Part shown: positions 17,304 to 27,099 of the stretch, piece by piece | How positions within the stretch are numbered: position 1 is the first letter of the stretch | Layout of the letters: each line of letters begins with the position of its first letter | Made by a program: the position numbers and the translations under genes | Assembly: GCA_963715785.1 (NCBI GenBank) | Contig: OY970276.1 | Span: 1,922,001-1,986,000, forward strand | Reading direction: 5' to 3' | Length of the DNA: 64,000 nucleotides | Source: LD21 sp963715785 | GTDB taxonomy: Bacteria > Bacteroidota > Bacteroidia > Bacteroidales > VadinHA17 | The notes under the pieces: model-generated | What the model saw: only the letters and a program-made list of their open reading frames with translations | Database searches by the model: none | Told to the model about the DNA's origin: nothing

Positions 17304-20300
17304 TCAGGAGGCTGCAGGTTCTTTTCCGTATTCAGAAGCAAATTCAGAAGGGGTCTTTCCAAAATGATCATGAAAACACTTTGAAAAATAGGATGGAGTC
17401 GAGAATCCTGTAGCGAAAGCAATTTCAGAAAAATTTAAACGATCTTCTAATATGAGTTGGGAAGCTTTCTTCAACCGAACCGTTCTGATGAATTCGACTA
17501 TAGATAAGCCACTGATTGCTTTAACTTTTCTATATGTTTGAATTTTGCTTAAGGAAACACAATTTGCCAGTTGGTCAACATTTAGATCGGAATCAGTTAA
17601 GTTTTCCTCAATAAAGGCTAATACTTTCCTTATAAAATTATCATCAAGTTTATTTGTTCCGAAGTCTTCGGGAATCAAGGTAGTCTCATGTAAGTATTTA
17701 GAATATATGGCTTGCTTAAAGCTTATCAGTCGCTGAACCTGGACTTTCAGGATATCAATATTAAATGGTTTAATCATATAAACATCAGCTCCCATCTCTA
17801 ATCCCTCAATCTGCTGGCTAGTCTCTGTTTTTGCTGATAATATGATAATAGGAATATGGGAGGTTATTACCTGATTTTTTAACTTTTTGCATAATTCAAT
17901 ACCCGACAAAACCGGCATCATCACATCAGTGATTATCAGGTCCGGAATAGTTTCATTAGCTATAAGCAGTCCTTCTTCACCGTTATTAGCGGATAAAACT
18001 TTATAATCTGATGATAATTCTTCTAGTATATAATTTCTGATATCCTCTTCGTCTTCCACAATTAAAATCCTGAGCCCACAATTTTGTTTGGCAGACAGAT
18101 TTTCACTATCTTCTGTAATCTTTATATTTCTAAATGATTTTTTATGTATGGCAGGGCTGACTTCGCTATTGCTGTTAAAATCAGCTTGAATTACAGGCAG
18201 GTATATGTCAAAACATGTTTCAAGATTAGGTTCGCTTTTAACCTCAACCTTGCCGTTATGAAGCTCAACAAAACTTTTAACCAGCGCTAATCCGATGCCG
18301 GTTCCCGCAACATTTTTATTTTGAACATTATTAATCTGGAAATAGCGATCAAAGACTTTACTTAAATTTTCCTGGCTTATTCCTTCCCCGGTATTAATAA
18401 CTGATATTTTTACATATTCAGTTTCTGCCTCAGAAGATTTTGAGAGGTTTATCATAACCATCCCATTTACCGAAGTATATTTAAAGGCGTTCGACAACAA
18501 ATTAAAAATCATTTTCTCAACCATTCCTCTATCTATAGGAAGTTCAAGGTGATCAAAGGAATGATTGACCTTTAATTCAATACTCATCAAATCAGCAAGA
18601 TTATTGAAAAGACTGCTGATCTCATTTGTCATGGAAACAATTTCACAAAGCTGGAAATCAGGTTTTAGTAATTCCTTTTCAATCTTACTAAAATCCATTA
18701 ACTCATTAGTAAGCTTTAGCAGACGGTTGCTGCTTTTCAGCACAAGCCTGATCCTGTTTTTGTCTTTAATTGAAAGGTTGTCTTCATTTACCAGTTTTTC
18801 AAGGGGATTAATGATCAGACTTAAAGGAGTACGAAACTCATGAGAAATATTTGAAAAGAATTCACTTTTCATTTTATCTAATTCTTCGATCTTTTTCCTC
18901 TCATAACGCTCTTTTTCGACAAGAGATTTCTGCATTGTTTTTTGGATTACCAGCTTCCGGAAAGTAAATAACAGCACCAGGACAACTATTAAATAGATAG
19001 AATAGGCTATTTTGGAAAGCCAGAATGGAGGCAGATTATGGATATTTACACTCTTTAATCCGCTTATTGCTGAAGAATTGACCACCATTATACTTAGGTT
19101 ATATTCTCCCGGATTTGTATTTGGAAGATTAAGAGTACGTTGCCCTCGACTGAGTATAATCCATTCGCTGTTATTACCTATTTTATATTTATACAATATC
19201 TTCTCAGGATTTAAATAGTCAAGCGCTGCAAATTCAATATTAAGTGTAGAGCCATATGGTACGTTAATGACATCACTCAGGTTTGCTTCATTGTCAATAA
19301 TGTGTATTCCCATGTATTTTTCAGAAGGAATAATTGTGTGATTATTGATCTTAATATCAGTAAAATAAACAGGAGCAGATATTTGAAAATTCTGTATTGA
19401 GTCGGCGTTAAAAGTTACTAAAGATTCATTGGTAGAGAACCAGATATTCCTTGAAGTGCATAATGCTACAGCTCCATTGATAAACTGGTTCAGTTTTGCG
19501 TTGTCGGAGTTATAAAAGTTTTGTATTGATAAATCCTTGCTTCTGATTTTAGATATCCCATAAGATGTAGAAATCCAGATATCATGATTATCGTCTTCAG
19601 TGATGCTGTTAATGCTTTCGGAACAGAGACCGCTTTTTACATTTAAAATCTGGAAGTTATTATAATTAAGATAACAAAGACCTGAATTTGTCCCAATCCA
19701 TATGTTCCGGCTTTTATCCATGTAAAAACAATTAATGTAATTACTTGGAAGTTTCTCATTGATATCGAGCTTTTTTCCAACAAATTTGTTATTTGAAAGC
19801 TCTTCAATTTCAATAACCCCTTCATTTCTTGTGCCAAGCCAGTATACATTTTCTCTTACTTCAAGCATAGAACTGACAGGAGAAATAGTAAAATTAATCT
19901 GTTCCCTGGTCACCTCAGTGTAAATCCGGACAATTTTAGAATTACTCTGCAACTGTTCTGATGTCTTTGAATTAAGAAAACCATCAAATATTTCAATAAC
20001 ATAAGCATTTCCCCAGCTTTCAATCCATAACCTGCCTTTACTGTCATTAAAAAAATTTGTTATGTAGGAGTTCTCTCTGGGATCGCTGGAAAATAATGCA
20101 TTTGCCTCAAGAGGCTTAATTGTGCCTTTCAATTTTCCTTCTACCAGGCTCAAGGCAAATTTTGAAGGGACAACATATATTCCTATCCTTGAATATATAA
20201 TCCATAAATTCCCTTTCTTGTCCTGATAGGCAAAATTGATTTTATCGTTTTGTAATTGAAGGCCTGAACTTGAAGATGTAAATTGCCTGTAACTATAGTT

Positions 20301-21479
20301 TTTTGAATCAAAAAGATCTAACTCATTCCGGTTAAAGCTTACCCAGAATTTGTTTCTATCAGAGGATTGCTTAATCGCATGTATTTCTTTTGACTTGGTA
20401 TTATCTGATTCAGAGAAATTATAATAGCGGAAATATTCTTTCTTATAGTAAATTTTTGACAATCCTGATTCCGCCATGCTCAACCATGCCGTACCTGAGT
20501 TATCTAAAAAAATCTGATCAATAAAATTGGATTTTAACTTTATCGGAAGATTTTCCTCATTCCGGTAATTCTCAAATCTCAGGTTTCCGTTTTTCTCTTT
20601 CTCAAAAATATATAGCCCATCACCAAATGTTGCAATCCAATACCGGTTCTGGCTGTCAACAATAGCTGATTTTACTCTTTTATCACCGACAATTCTGTTT
20701 ATTTCTTTAATTACAAGGTCATTTTCCAGGATATGTTTTACGGGATCAACAACAAAAACTCCTCCATCCCAGCTTGATGCCAGTATTTTACCATTTGAAT
20801 AATCAGCGAGCCACCTTATAGAGTTCTGATTGTACGAATTAACAATTTTAAATTCATAAGTATCAGGATCAAGTTCATATAACGGGCTGTTTGTCCCAAT
20901 CCACAATGATTTACTGCCGGGTTGGGAATAGATGAAATTTATAACATTCATCTGCAAATTCTTGTTCAATGGGTCAGGCCATAATACTTTTACTTCAAAA
21001 GATGTATTCTCATCAATATTTTCCTTCTCATCAATCACCAGGAGACCTGCGTTAGTAGCAACCCAGATCCTACTTTTAAAAAATAGAATCCGATTGACTT
21101 TTGAATTATTTCCTTCGCTTAATTTTAAGTTAAAAAGTTTCCCTGTGTGAGAATTATAATAGACGATTCCTTTACCAGCAGTGCCAATCCAAAAATTCTG
21201 ATTCTTATCTTCAACAATGCAGTAAGTTTCATATTTCAAAATTTCACTCGCAATCGAATTTATATTTTTAAAACTATATCCATCGTATCTGAATAAGCCA
21301 TTAGTAGTACATATCCATAAAAAACCCCTGGAATCCTTGAATACACTATTTACTCCCGAGGAAGTCAATCCTTCCTTGTACGAGTAATCCTCGATTCGTA
21401 TTGTTTGATTAATGGCAGATAAATAATTGCAATGACTTAAAATCAAGGTCAATATAATAAGTATATTTCTCCTATTCAT
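17304..21479 (-). CDS. Hybrid two-component system sensor/regulator (HTCS) for the xylan locus
   Basis: A 1391-residue inner-membrane protein combining sensor kinase and transcription factor. Order: signal peptide (1-22); a long periplasmic sensor built of two-component propeller blades with repeated W-(I/L)-(G/A)-T motifs (about 25-730); a Y_Y_Y domain; a membrane helix (about 823-845, SIYLIVVLVLLFTF); HisKA with phospho-acceptor His in FFSNISHEFRTP (near 877); HATPase with NAFKYTS and GTGIGLALVKSF; receiver domain with phospho-acceptor Asp in LIITDVMMPVLSG (near 1182); AraC-type HTH (about 1290-1385). HTCS proteins bind an oligosaccharide in the periplasm and activate the adjacent CAZyme operon. 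Being 514 bp upstream and co-oriented, this one is the obvious regulator of the operon at 16789-1, with arabinoxylan fragments as likely inducers. Confidence 0.96.
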   Translation of the reverse strand: MNRRNILIILTLILSHCNYLSAINQTIRIEDYSYKEGLTSSGVNSVFKDSRGFLWICTTNGLFRYDGYSFKNINSIASEILKYETYCIVEDKNQNFWIGTAGKGIVYYNSHTGKLFNLKLSEGNNSKVNRILFFKSRIWVATNAGLLVIDEKENIDENTSFEVKVLWPDPLNKNLQMNVINFIYSQPGSKSLWIGTNSPLYELDPDTYEFKIVNSYNQNSIRWLADYSNGKILASSWDGGVFVVDPVKHILENDLVIKEINRIVGDKRVKSAIVDSQNRYWIATFGDGLYIFEKEKNGNLRFENYRNEENLPIKLKSNFIDQIFLDNSGTAWLSMAESGLSKIYYKKEYFRYYNFSESDNTKSKEIHAIKQSSDRNKFWVSFNRNELDLFDSKNYSYRQFTSSSSGLQLQNDKINFAYQDKKGNLWIIYSRIGIYVVPSKFALSLVEGKLKGTIKPLEANALFSSDPRENSYITNFFNDSKGRLWIESWGNAYVIEIFDGFLNSKTSEQLQSNSKIVRIYTEVTREQINFTISPVSSMLEVRENVYWLGTRNEGVIEIEELSNNKFVGKKLDINEKLPSNYINCFYMDKSRNIWIGTNSGLCYLNYNNFQILNVKSGLCSESINSITEDDNHDIWISTSYGISKIRSKDLSIQNFYNSDNAKLNQFINGAVALCTSRNIWFSTNESLVTFNADSIQNFQISAPVYFTDIKINNHTIIPSEKYMGIHIIDNEANLSDVINVPYGSTLNIEFAALDYLNPEKILYKYKIGNNSEWIILSRGQRTLNLPNTNPGEYNLSIMVVNSSAISGLKSVNIHNLPPFWLSKIAYSIYLIVVLVLLFTFRKLVIQKTMQKSLVEKERYERKKIEELDKMKSEFFSNISHEFRTPLSLIINPLEKLVNEDNLSIKDKNRIRLVLKSSNRLLKLTNELMDFSKIEKELLKPDFQLCEIVSMTNEISSLFNNLADLMSIELKVNHSFDHLELPIDRGMVEKMIFNLLSNAFKYTSVNGMVMINLSKSSEAETEYVKISVINTGEGISQENLSKVFDRYFQINNVQNKNVAGTGIGLALVKSFVELHNGKVEVKSEPNLETCFDIYLPVIQADFNSNSEVSPAIHKKSFRNIKITEDSENLSAKQNCGLRILIVEDEEDIRNYILEELSSDYKVLSANNGEEGLLIANETIPDLIITDVMMPVLSGIELCKKLKNQVITSHIPIIILSAKTETSQQIEGLEMGADVYMIKPFNIDILKVQVQRLISFKQAIYSKYLHETTLIPEDFGTNKLDDNFIRKVLAFIEENLTDSDLNVDQLANCVSLSKIQTYRKVKAISGLSIVEFIRTVRLKKASQLILEDRLNFSEIAFATGFSTPSYFSKCFHDHFGKTPSEFASEYGKEPAAS

Positions 21480-21830
21480 TTTAATGCAACTCTAGATTAG
21501 ATTATCAAAAAATTATACGAAAAGGTTAAAATTCAAATTGCTCAAAATCGAAATTCTCAATAAGTTAATCACCATCGGTATTGAAAATATTAATGGATGG
21601 AGTCTAAGTTAAAGATTTTAGATTTAATTCCATTACAAATGGGACCAATTTTTTAGTATTTATCCCTTGAAACTATAAATTAATAGAAATGCTTTTTTGA
21701 AGTGTGACATTTGAATTAATGGTGAGGGATTTTTTTCCGGACAGTGTAACCTGGGCCTGGGTCGCGTTTTACGGTACAACTTTTGTCTTTCTGCTTTTGT
21801 CTTTTATCATTTATTTTCCTGAATTTGATA
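21480..21830. other. Upstream region of the HTCS gene and junction with a yifB remnant
   Basis: About 350 bp without an intact gene. The half next to 21480 should hold the HTCS promoter. The stretch at about 21777-21830 (ACTTTTGTCTTT...TCCTGAATTTGATA) resembles the leader of the real yifB at about 26004-26056, suggesting that the yifB remnant downstream of it brought part of its own 5' flank. Confidence 0.4.
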
Positions 21831-22010
21831 TTGACGGGTTGGTTCAACCAATTAAAGGAGCCCTTACGATTTGCTCTCAGGGCCAGAGAAGAAGGATTCA
21901 AAGGGGTAATTGTGCCGATGAAGAATGCCAGGGAAGCGGCGGTTGTCGCGGATCTTGAGGTTTATGGGATTGAAAAGCTGGGTGATGTTGTTGACTTCTA
22001 TAACGGTGTC
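21831..22010 (+). pseudogene. Internal fragment of yifB/comM (Mg-chelatase-like ATPase), frameshifted
   Basis: This stretch repeats bases 26416-26594 of the yifB gene with only scattered differences. It encodes the same block (FALRAREEGFKGVIVPMKN, then AREAAVVADLEVYGIEKLGD). A one-base insertion (CGATTTGCTCTC against CGATTGCTCTC) breaks the frame near its start, and neither end of the gene is present. It lies in the same orientation as the real gene 4.4 kb away, and its 3' end overlaps by 13 bp the stop codon of the minus-strand secreted protein. It is a dead duplicate left by a local rearrangement. Confidence 0.9.
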
Positions 22011-23896
22011 ATATCCAGGATTATCAACCCCCCGTTTTTAGCTTTAATGAGTACCTTGTTATTATCAGTTACAGATATTATTGCTCTTCTTTCAAATTCT
22101 GATGACTCAAATGTGAAATTTGAAAAGGAGTCTTCATATAATTTTCTGAAGTTATGACCATTTTTTGTTGCCACAATACCCGCCTTTGTTGTGAGATAGT
22201 TCCAAGTTTCACCAGGATTGATTATTCCTAACATTGTTCCGTCCTGCGTAAAGCAATTTCCGCCGCAGATTGTAACAAGTTCAGTATTTGTCCCGGTGAA
22301 CTGGTAGCAGCTCTCTATTGTAGAAAAGAGGTTGTTCCCATCTCTGAACACTCTCCAGTACCCGTCACCCGGACCATCACATCCGAATAGAATGCAGTCT
22401 TTCATTGGAATTACAGTAACAAACTGACCCAGGGAGGCTGATGATGGTTGATAGACGCCCGTTTTAATAAGCGTCCAGTTAAATCCCCAGTCATCAGAAT
22501 AATAAATAGCCATATCCGGATAGTCTCCGGTGACAATAATTAATCTGTCGGAATACTTATCAATACAGCCCCCATGTGAATGTAAATTCCCATTTTCTGT
22601 TGGTCCCCATAAGTCATCATCCTGAGGATTAGTCAGCGTGTTCTTCATTGGATGACCACCAATTGCACCAAATCCTCCCTGCCCGTCAGGTTTTGTATCG
22701 ACAAAAACCATTTGATTTGCCGGGACAGTGTTATTCACTGAGGTATCAGCCATTGAAAATACACATTTAAATGAATTGCCACTGTCCGTACTCAGATAGG
22801 CTTGTCCATAGCACTCATAGATAACTGCAAATACTATATTGTTCTTAATGCTCAAGCCCCACGATTTATTCAGAACCGGCGTCGGATAAGGTATATTCAA
22901 TACTAAAACCGCATCTGTTTGTGTATAAGTATATGTACCGCTTACCCTGTTAACAAATGGGACTTTATAAATATTACAGTGCGGTGGGTTATTACTGACT
23001 TGTATTAATAACCCCTGATCAGGCATTTCATTTACTCCCATGATCGACGCAGTGGATACATCATTTCCTAAGGCGCCTCCCCATATTCCGGAAATAAGGA
23101 ATTTGACTTTATTCCCGAATGTATTCTTGTCAACCCTGTAGAATGCAGCTGAATGACCATAGTAGATGTAGTTATCGGAGATGTCAAAAACATCGCAATT
23201 TATACCGTTTTCAACAAATCTGTGAAGCTGCGGATTAGTGAGATTAAAGTTTATAACCGAATCAGAACCGACTATACCGTAGGCGTTTTGCAGTACTTTT
23301 GCTTCATAGGAATCTTCGCTCCCGGGATTCACCTGACCGGCAGTTGTTTTTGTAAAATGGACATTCCCAAAAGTTATATCTTTTATTTCTTTGGGATATT
23401 CATTATATACAGCCGATGATAACGTTTCATATAGTAGTTTCAGGGTTGTAAAAGACATCTGATTTCCGTAAAATGTCTTACTGCCGGTTGTATAATAAGA
23501 TCTGACATAATATATGGTCCCTGTAGCCAGTCCTGTCATATCGCAGCTAAAGCTTCCGCTGCCTGAACCATCAGTGGATTTGAAGTTAGCTTTTGTTGGA
23601 TTTATTGTTCTGGCCCAGCAAATCCCCCGGGAAATGACCTCTTCTCCACCTGGTGTGATATTTCCACCGCAAACTGCAGTTGTATTTGTAATTGCAGATA
23701 CTTCACCGGTTGATATGGCGCCCGGATAAAGCTCCTGTCCATATCGCGACAGGCCCTGTTTATTCGTAATTTTACCATTCTTACTTACAAAATCAGTACT
23801 TATAGTTGTATTCTGACCGCGTTTTGTTACACCCTGTGCAGAAAGAAGGCAGGAAAGAAATACATTAAAAAACAGTATGGAGAGCAAGTATCGCAT
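21998..23896 (-). CDS. Secreted protein with FN3-like domain and BNR/propeller-like body; C-terminus perhaps lost
   Basis: About 632 residues from the Met that starts the signal peptide (MRYLLSILFFNVFLSCLLSAQG); an ATG at 23929 is in frame but would overlap the upstream gene. Residues of about 45-135 match a common Bacteroidota FN3-like repeat (NTTAVCGGNITPGGEEVISR, then GICWARTINPT and GTIYYVRSYYTT). The rest has blade-like segments with DSG-type motifs (YLSTDSGNSFKC, IYYSDDWGFNWTLIK), as in sialidase/BNR-type propellers. No T9SS sorting domain is seen although its partners suggest T9SS export. The gene ends exactly at the yifB remnant, so the C-terminal domain may have been cut away. Function unknown. 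Confidence 0.75.
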   Translation of the reverse strand: MRYLLSILFFNVFLSCLLSAQGVTKRGQNTTISTDFVSKNGKITNKQGLSRYGQELYPGAISTGEVSAITNTTAVCGGNITPGGEEVISRGICWARTINPTKANFKSTDGSGSGSFSCDMTGLATGTIYYVRSYYTTGSKTFYGNQMSFTTLKLLYETLSSAVYNEYPKEIKDITFGNVHFTKTTAGQVNPGSEDSYEAKVLQNAYGIVGSDSVINFNLTNPQLHRFVENGINCDVFDISDNYIYYGHSAAFYRVDKNTFGNKVKFLISGIWGGALGNDVSTASIMGVNEMPDQGLLIQVSNNPPHCNIYKVPFVNRVSGTYTYTQTDAVLVLNIPYPTPVLNKSWGLSIKNNIVFAVIYECYGQAYLSTDSGNSFKCVFSMADTSVNNTVPANQMVFVDTKPDGQGGFGAIGGHPMKNTLTNPQDDDLWGPTENGNLHSHGGCIDKYSDRLIIVTGDYPDMAIYYSDDWGFNWTLIKTGVYQPSSASLGQFVTVIPMKDCILFGCDGPGDGYWRVFRDGNNLFSTIESCYQFTGTNTELVTICGGNCFTQDGTMLGIINPGETWNYLTTKAGIVATKNGHNFRKLYEDSFSNFTFESSEFERRAIISVTDNNKVLIKAKNGGLIILDMTPL

Positions 23897-23912
23897 CGAT
23901 CTGAAGATCTTA

Positions 23913-25019
23913 TTAATAAAAATAGTCAATTTGAATCCTGTCTCCTGCCATTAATGAGTATGAACCGTTTTCTTCGGGGACATAAGTCACTGTAGTCCCT
24001 GAATGACTGCATGCGGATTTGCTTATTCTGACTCCATTTATATACATTTTTATACTACCAGTATCAGAAGGATAATGAGTCAGAGTGAATGTTGTCTGAC
24101 TTGCCCCCGCTGTATATTCATCCGTACTTTCTCTCGGAATATCCTTTCTGTTGAGAAGATCATTATAATCACCGCTAAAAGCTACATCAGCAAACGATGG
24201 TTTTCCTGAAAGACTGCTCCAGGCGCCATCAAAAAGGCTTGGTTTGTTTATCAGATTATTATAACTGCCGCTGAAAGCTACATCAGCAAACGATGGTTTT
24301 CCTGAAAGACTGCTCCAGGTGCCATCAAAAAGGCTTGGTTTGTTTATCAGATTATTATAACTGCCGCTGAAAGCTACATCAGCAAACGATGGTTTTCCTG
24401 AAAGACTGCTCCAGGTGCCATCAAAAAGGCTTGGTCTGTTTATCAGATTATTATAGCTGCCACTGGTAGCTACGGCAGCAAATGATGGTTTACCGGATAG
24501 ACTTGTCCAGGTGCCGTCAAAAAGCACAGGTTTGTCTGCCAGGTCACTATAATATCCGCTGAAAAGTGATGGCTTGTTTTTCAGATCGTCATATCTGCCA
24601 CTGAATCCATTCTCCGCAGTTTTGGCATGTAGTGCATAAGGTACGCTAAGCAACTGGCTTGTACCTGAAACATCATAATCAGTTCCGCCTGCCGGGTCAG
24701 TCTCTGTTTTCAGGAAATAAATTCCTGAGGCCCAGTCTATATCATTGAAATTTCCGCTTTGTACCACACCTGTTCCGATTTCAACGGAAGTAAGACCATT
24801 TGCATTTGTTTGAGGATTGGGAATATAAGTCTCCTGGTAAACTATATTTCCCGATACTGATCCCTGCAGAATGCTTATTCTTAGCCCTATAGTCCTGTTT
24901 GATACCAGTTCTCCGCTCGATTTACGCACGACGCACTGGTAGCTCATTTTCAGCGGCGCCTGGGCAGAAGCCCAGGAAACAGATAATAGCATAACCAGTG
25001 ATACAATGCTCTTTTTCAT
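23913..25019 (-). CDS. Secreted repeat protein with 32-residue tandem units
   Basis: A 368-residue protein with a signal peptide (MKKSIVSLVMLLSVSWASAQ). The N-terminal domain (about 20-135) is widespread in Bacteroidota surface and tail-fibre-like proteins: MSYQCVVRKSSGELVSNRTI followed later by LLSVPYALHAKTAENG. The middle (about 145-285) is a tandem repeat of 32 residues around PSLFDGTWSSLSGKPSFADV followed by AFSGSYNNLINK. A short C-terminal beta domain ends with GDRIQIDYFY. It lies 6 bp downstream of the T9SS-domain gene and just upstream of the FN3-like gene, so the three form one cassette. A structural or adhesive surface role is inferred. Confidence 0.8.
   Translation of the reverse strand: MKKSIVSLVMLLSVSWASAQAPLKMSYQCVVRKSSGELVSNRTIGLRISILQGSVSGNIVYQETYIPNPQTNANGLTSVEIGTGVVQSGNFNDIDWASGIYFLKTETDPAGGTDYDVSGTSQLLSVPYALHAKTAENGFSGRYDDLKNKPSLFSGYYSDLADKPVLFDGTWTSLSGKPSFAAVATSGSYNNLINRPSLFDGTWSSLSGKPSFADVAFSGSYNNLINKPSLFDGTWSSLSGKPSFADVAFSGSYNNLINKPSLFDGAWSSLSGKPSFADVAFSGDYNDLLNRKDIPRESTDEYTAGASQTTFTLTHYPSDTGSIKMYINGVRISKSACSHSGTTVTYVPEENGSYSLMAGDRIQIDYFY
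24181..24564. repeat. Four tandem 96-bp repeats inside the secreted repeat protein
   Basis: Units begin at 24181, 24277, 24373 and 24469, each starting GCTAC(A/G)(T/G)CAGCAAA, exactly 96 bp apart. The first three are almost identical to each other, the fourth has drifted and a weaker fifth follows towards 24580. The period is a multiple of three, so copy number can change without breaking the frame. Recent expansion by slippage or unequal recombination is likely. Confidence 0.93.
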
Positions 25020-25025
25020 AATATC

Positions 25026-25520
25026 CTAGTATTTTATTATTTTAAAAGTCTTGATCTCCAGCTTATTCCTGATTACTCTGAGAAAATATATGGAAGGAGC
25101 CAGATTTTGCATAGAGATTTCCGTTTCTTCATTCTCAATTTTCATGTCGAGAATTAGCCGGCTGTTAGTATCATACATGCGATAGTACATATTATCCAGG
25201 TTGGCAGACCCGATTGACAATTTTATTTCATTTCTCGTTGGGTTCGGATAAACCCTGCACTTAAGATTGATACCTGAAACGTTTTCAGCGGCAGTTACTA
25301 CAGAAAACTCAAAAGGTTGCTGGATCCCCTGAATTACTGAACTGTTTATTCCTGAGAAAACATTGAAAGCAACCTGACCAACAGTATAACTGACTGAGCC
25401 TCCGATACCGGATATATTGCCCCCTGATGCAACTATACTTTCCTGAGCGAGTAAGTGGGAGTTGTTAAAACAAAAAATAGCTATAATAAGTACTATGATA
25501 CTTTTCGGCTTCATTTTCAC
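25026..25520 (-). CDS. Small secreted protein with type IX secretion (T9SS type A) sorting domain
   Basis: A 164-residue protein. Signal peptide about 1-26 (ends HLLAQ). Residues 30-75 include GGSVSYTVGQVAF and GIQQPFEFSVVT, a pattern common in short T9SS cargo. The C-terminal 80 residues are a Por-secretion sorting domain: VYPNPTRNEIKLSI, RMYDTNSRLILDMKIE, and the end SIYFLRVIRNKLEIKTFKII. The domain routes the protein through the outer membrane, where it is removed or linked to the surface. It is the first gene of a three-gene minus-strand cassette. Confidence 0.88.
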   Translation of the reverse strand: MKMKPKSIIVLIIAIFCFNNSHLLAQESIVASGGNISGIGGSVSYTVGQVAFNVFSGINSSVIQGIQQPFEFSVVTAAENVSGINLKCRVYPNPTRNEIKLSIGSANLDNMYYRMYDTNSRLILDMKIENEETEISMQNLAPSIYFLRVIRNKLEIKTFKIIKY

Positions 25521-26087
25521 TACTGGTGGTGATTAAAATCAGATTTCTTTGATCTTTTTCGACACTATAAAATTATTGTAAGAAGCAATACCGGCAAGTT
25601 GTTGACGTGCGAAAATTGGGAAATAGCGCTGTTTATAGCTGCCCTGATGGATGAAATTAATACGATTATCTTCTCCTGAAGGAGCCTTAAATACAAAATA
25701 GGGCTATTCATCAAAATCATACCAAAATTTACGGGTAGTATGAGGGAAATCAGAAAGGCTCCGGAGGATGTAAATTAAAGCGTTGAAAATCAGAAAATTA
25801 TAAAAGTGTTGCATTGAATATTCAGGAAAGTGCCTGTTTTGACGAATGACTGATTTTAAATGATAAATTTTTCTTTCGGAGTCAAAATTATTGACCTTTT
25901 GCAGTAGAATTGTTCTCCTCTGATCATTATTGTGCCTGCTATAGGGAATCAAACCATGCGTATGATGCTCCGGCTCTCTGAATTTCATCCTTTAATATCT
26001 GAACTTTTGTCTTTTTACTTTAATCTTTTCTCCTGAAATTTCTTATATTTGATACTGGTTTCCTAATGTGCTAGTAAACTTATAAAT
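25521..26087. other. Gap between the secreted-protein cassette and yifB
   Basis: These 567 bp contain divergent promoters for the cassette (minus) and yifB (plus). A 94-codon minus frame at 25704-25988 shows no recognisable domain and is not proposed as a gene. No repeat or RNA was recognised apart from the similarity of 26004-26056 to the flank of the yifB remnant. Confidence 0.4.
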
Positions 26088-27005
26088 ATGTTAGTAAGAA
26101 CATTTGCCAGTGCTGTAACTGGTATTGATGCCGTGACCGTGACTATTGAAGTTAACGAGTCGCGCGGCGTTCAGTTTTTTCTTGTTGGGTTACCCGACAG
26201 TGCTGTCAAGGAGAGTCAGCACAGAATTGCATCTGCTCTGTTATCCCTGGATTTTCACTGGCCGGGGAAACAGATTGTAATAAACATGGCTCCGGCCGAC
26301 ATCAGGAAAGAAGGATCGGCTTATGATCTACCGCTTGCATTGGGAGTTCTGACGGCGGATGAAAAAGTAGCCAGAGGGGAGATGGAGTCGTTTGTAATTA
26401 TGGGAGAGCTTTCGCTTGACGGGTCACTTCAACCGATTAAAGGAGTCCTTCCGATTGCTCTCAGGGCCAGGGAAGAAGGATTCAAAGGGGTAATTGTGCC
26501 GATGAAGAATGCCAGGGAAGCGGCGGTTGTCGCGGATCTTGAGGTTTATGGGATGGAAAAGCTGGGTGATGTTGTTGACTTTTTTAATGGCACCAGGAAA
26601 TTCCAGCCTGTGAAGGTCGATCTGCTTGAGATCTTTGCGAGTGAGGCTAACAAGTACGATGTTGATTTTTCGGATGTAAGGGGCCAGGAAAATGTCAAAC
26701 GGGCTCTCGAGGTAGCTGCCGCCGGAGGGCATAATTTAATAATGATTGGGCCTCCCGGGGCTGGTAAGACTATGCTCGCCAAGCGGTTGCCGACAATTAT
26801 TCCGCCTTTGACTCTTGAAGAAGCTCTCGAGACTACTAAAATACATTCTGTGGCCGGAAAGATAGATGACCATACTGCCCTTATGACAAAAAGACCATTC
26901 CGAAGCCCTCACCATACGATTTCAGATGTCGCGCTGGTCGGTGGCGGAACATTTCCCCAGCCGGGGGAGATATCTCATGGTTATATTAAGGGTATGTCTA
27001 AATAA
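26088..27005 (+). pseudogene. yifB: yifB/comM Mg-chelatase-like AAA+ ATPase, truncated after about 300 codons
   Basis: The N-terminal ChlI-like domain is intact (MLVRTFASAVTGIDAVTVTI..., FFLVGLPDSAVKESQHRI, APADIRKEGSAYDLPLALG). The AAA+ domain has Walker A GPPGAGKTMLAKRLP (near 222) and FRSPHHTISDVALVGGG. After PQPGEIS the family normally continues with the Walker B block (about 200 more residues, total near 510), but here the frame runs into HGYIKGMSK and stops. The break near 26975 coincides with the start of the AT-rich defence island. comM/yifB is a known insertion hotspot for genomic islands (AbaR islands in Acinetobacter). The stub should be non-functional because Walker B is lost. Confidence 0.9.
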
Positions 27006-27099
27006 TTACTAATCAAGGTAATTGAATTCATTATTATAGATAAACTTACAAAATAAGAACCTATGATCTAAGATTCCTTCAGATTAGAATTAAAAGCTA

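Noticed and set aside
24181..24564. The 96-bp repeats as a CRISPR-like array
   Set aside because: There are no unique spacers; the entire unit repeats, in frame with a clear protein.
25704..25988. 94-codon minus-strand frame as a gene
   Set aside because: No recognisable domain, poor start context and a promoter-like location between divergent genes; composition does not look coding.
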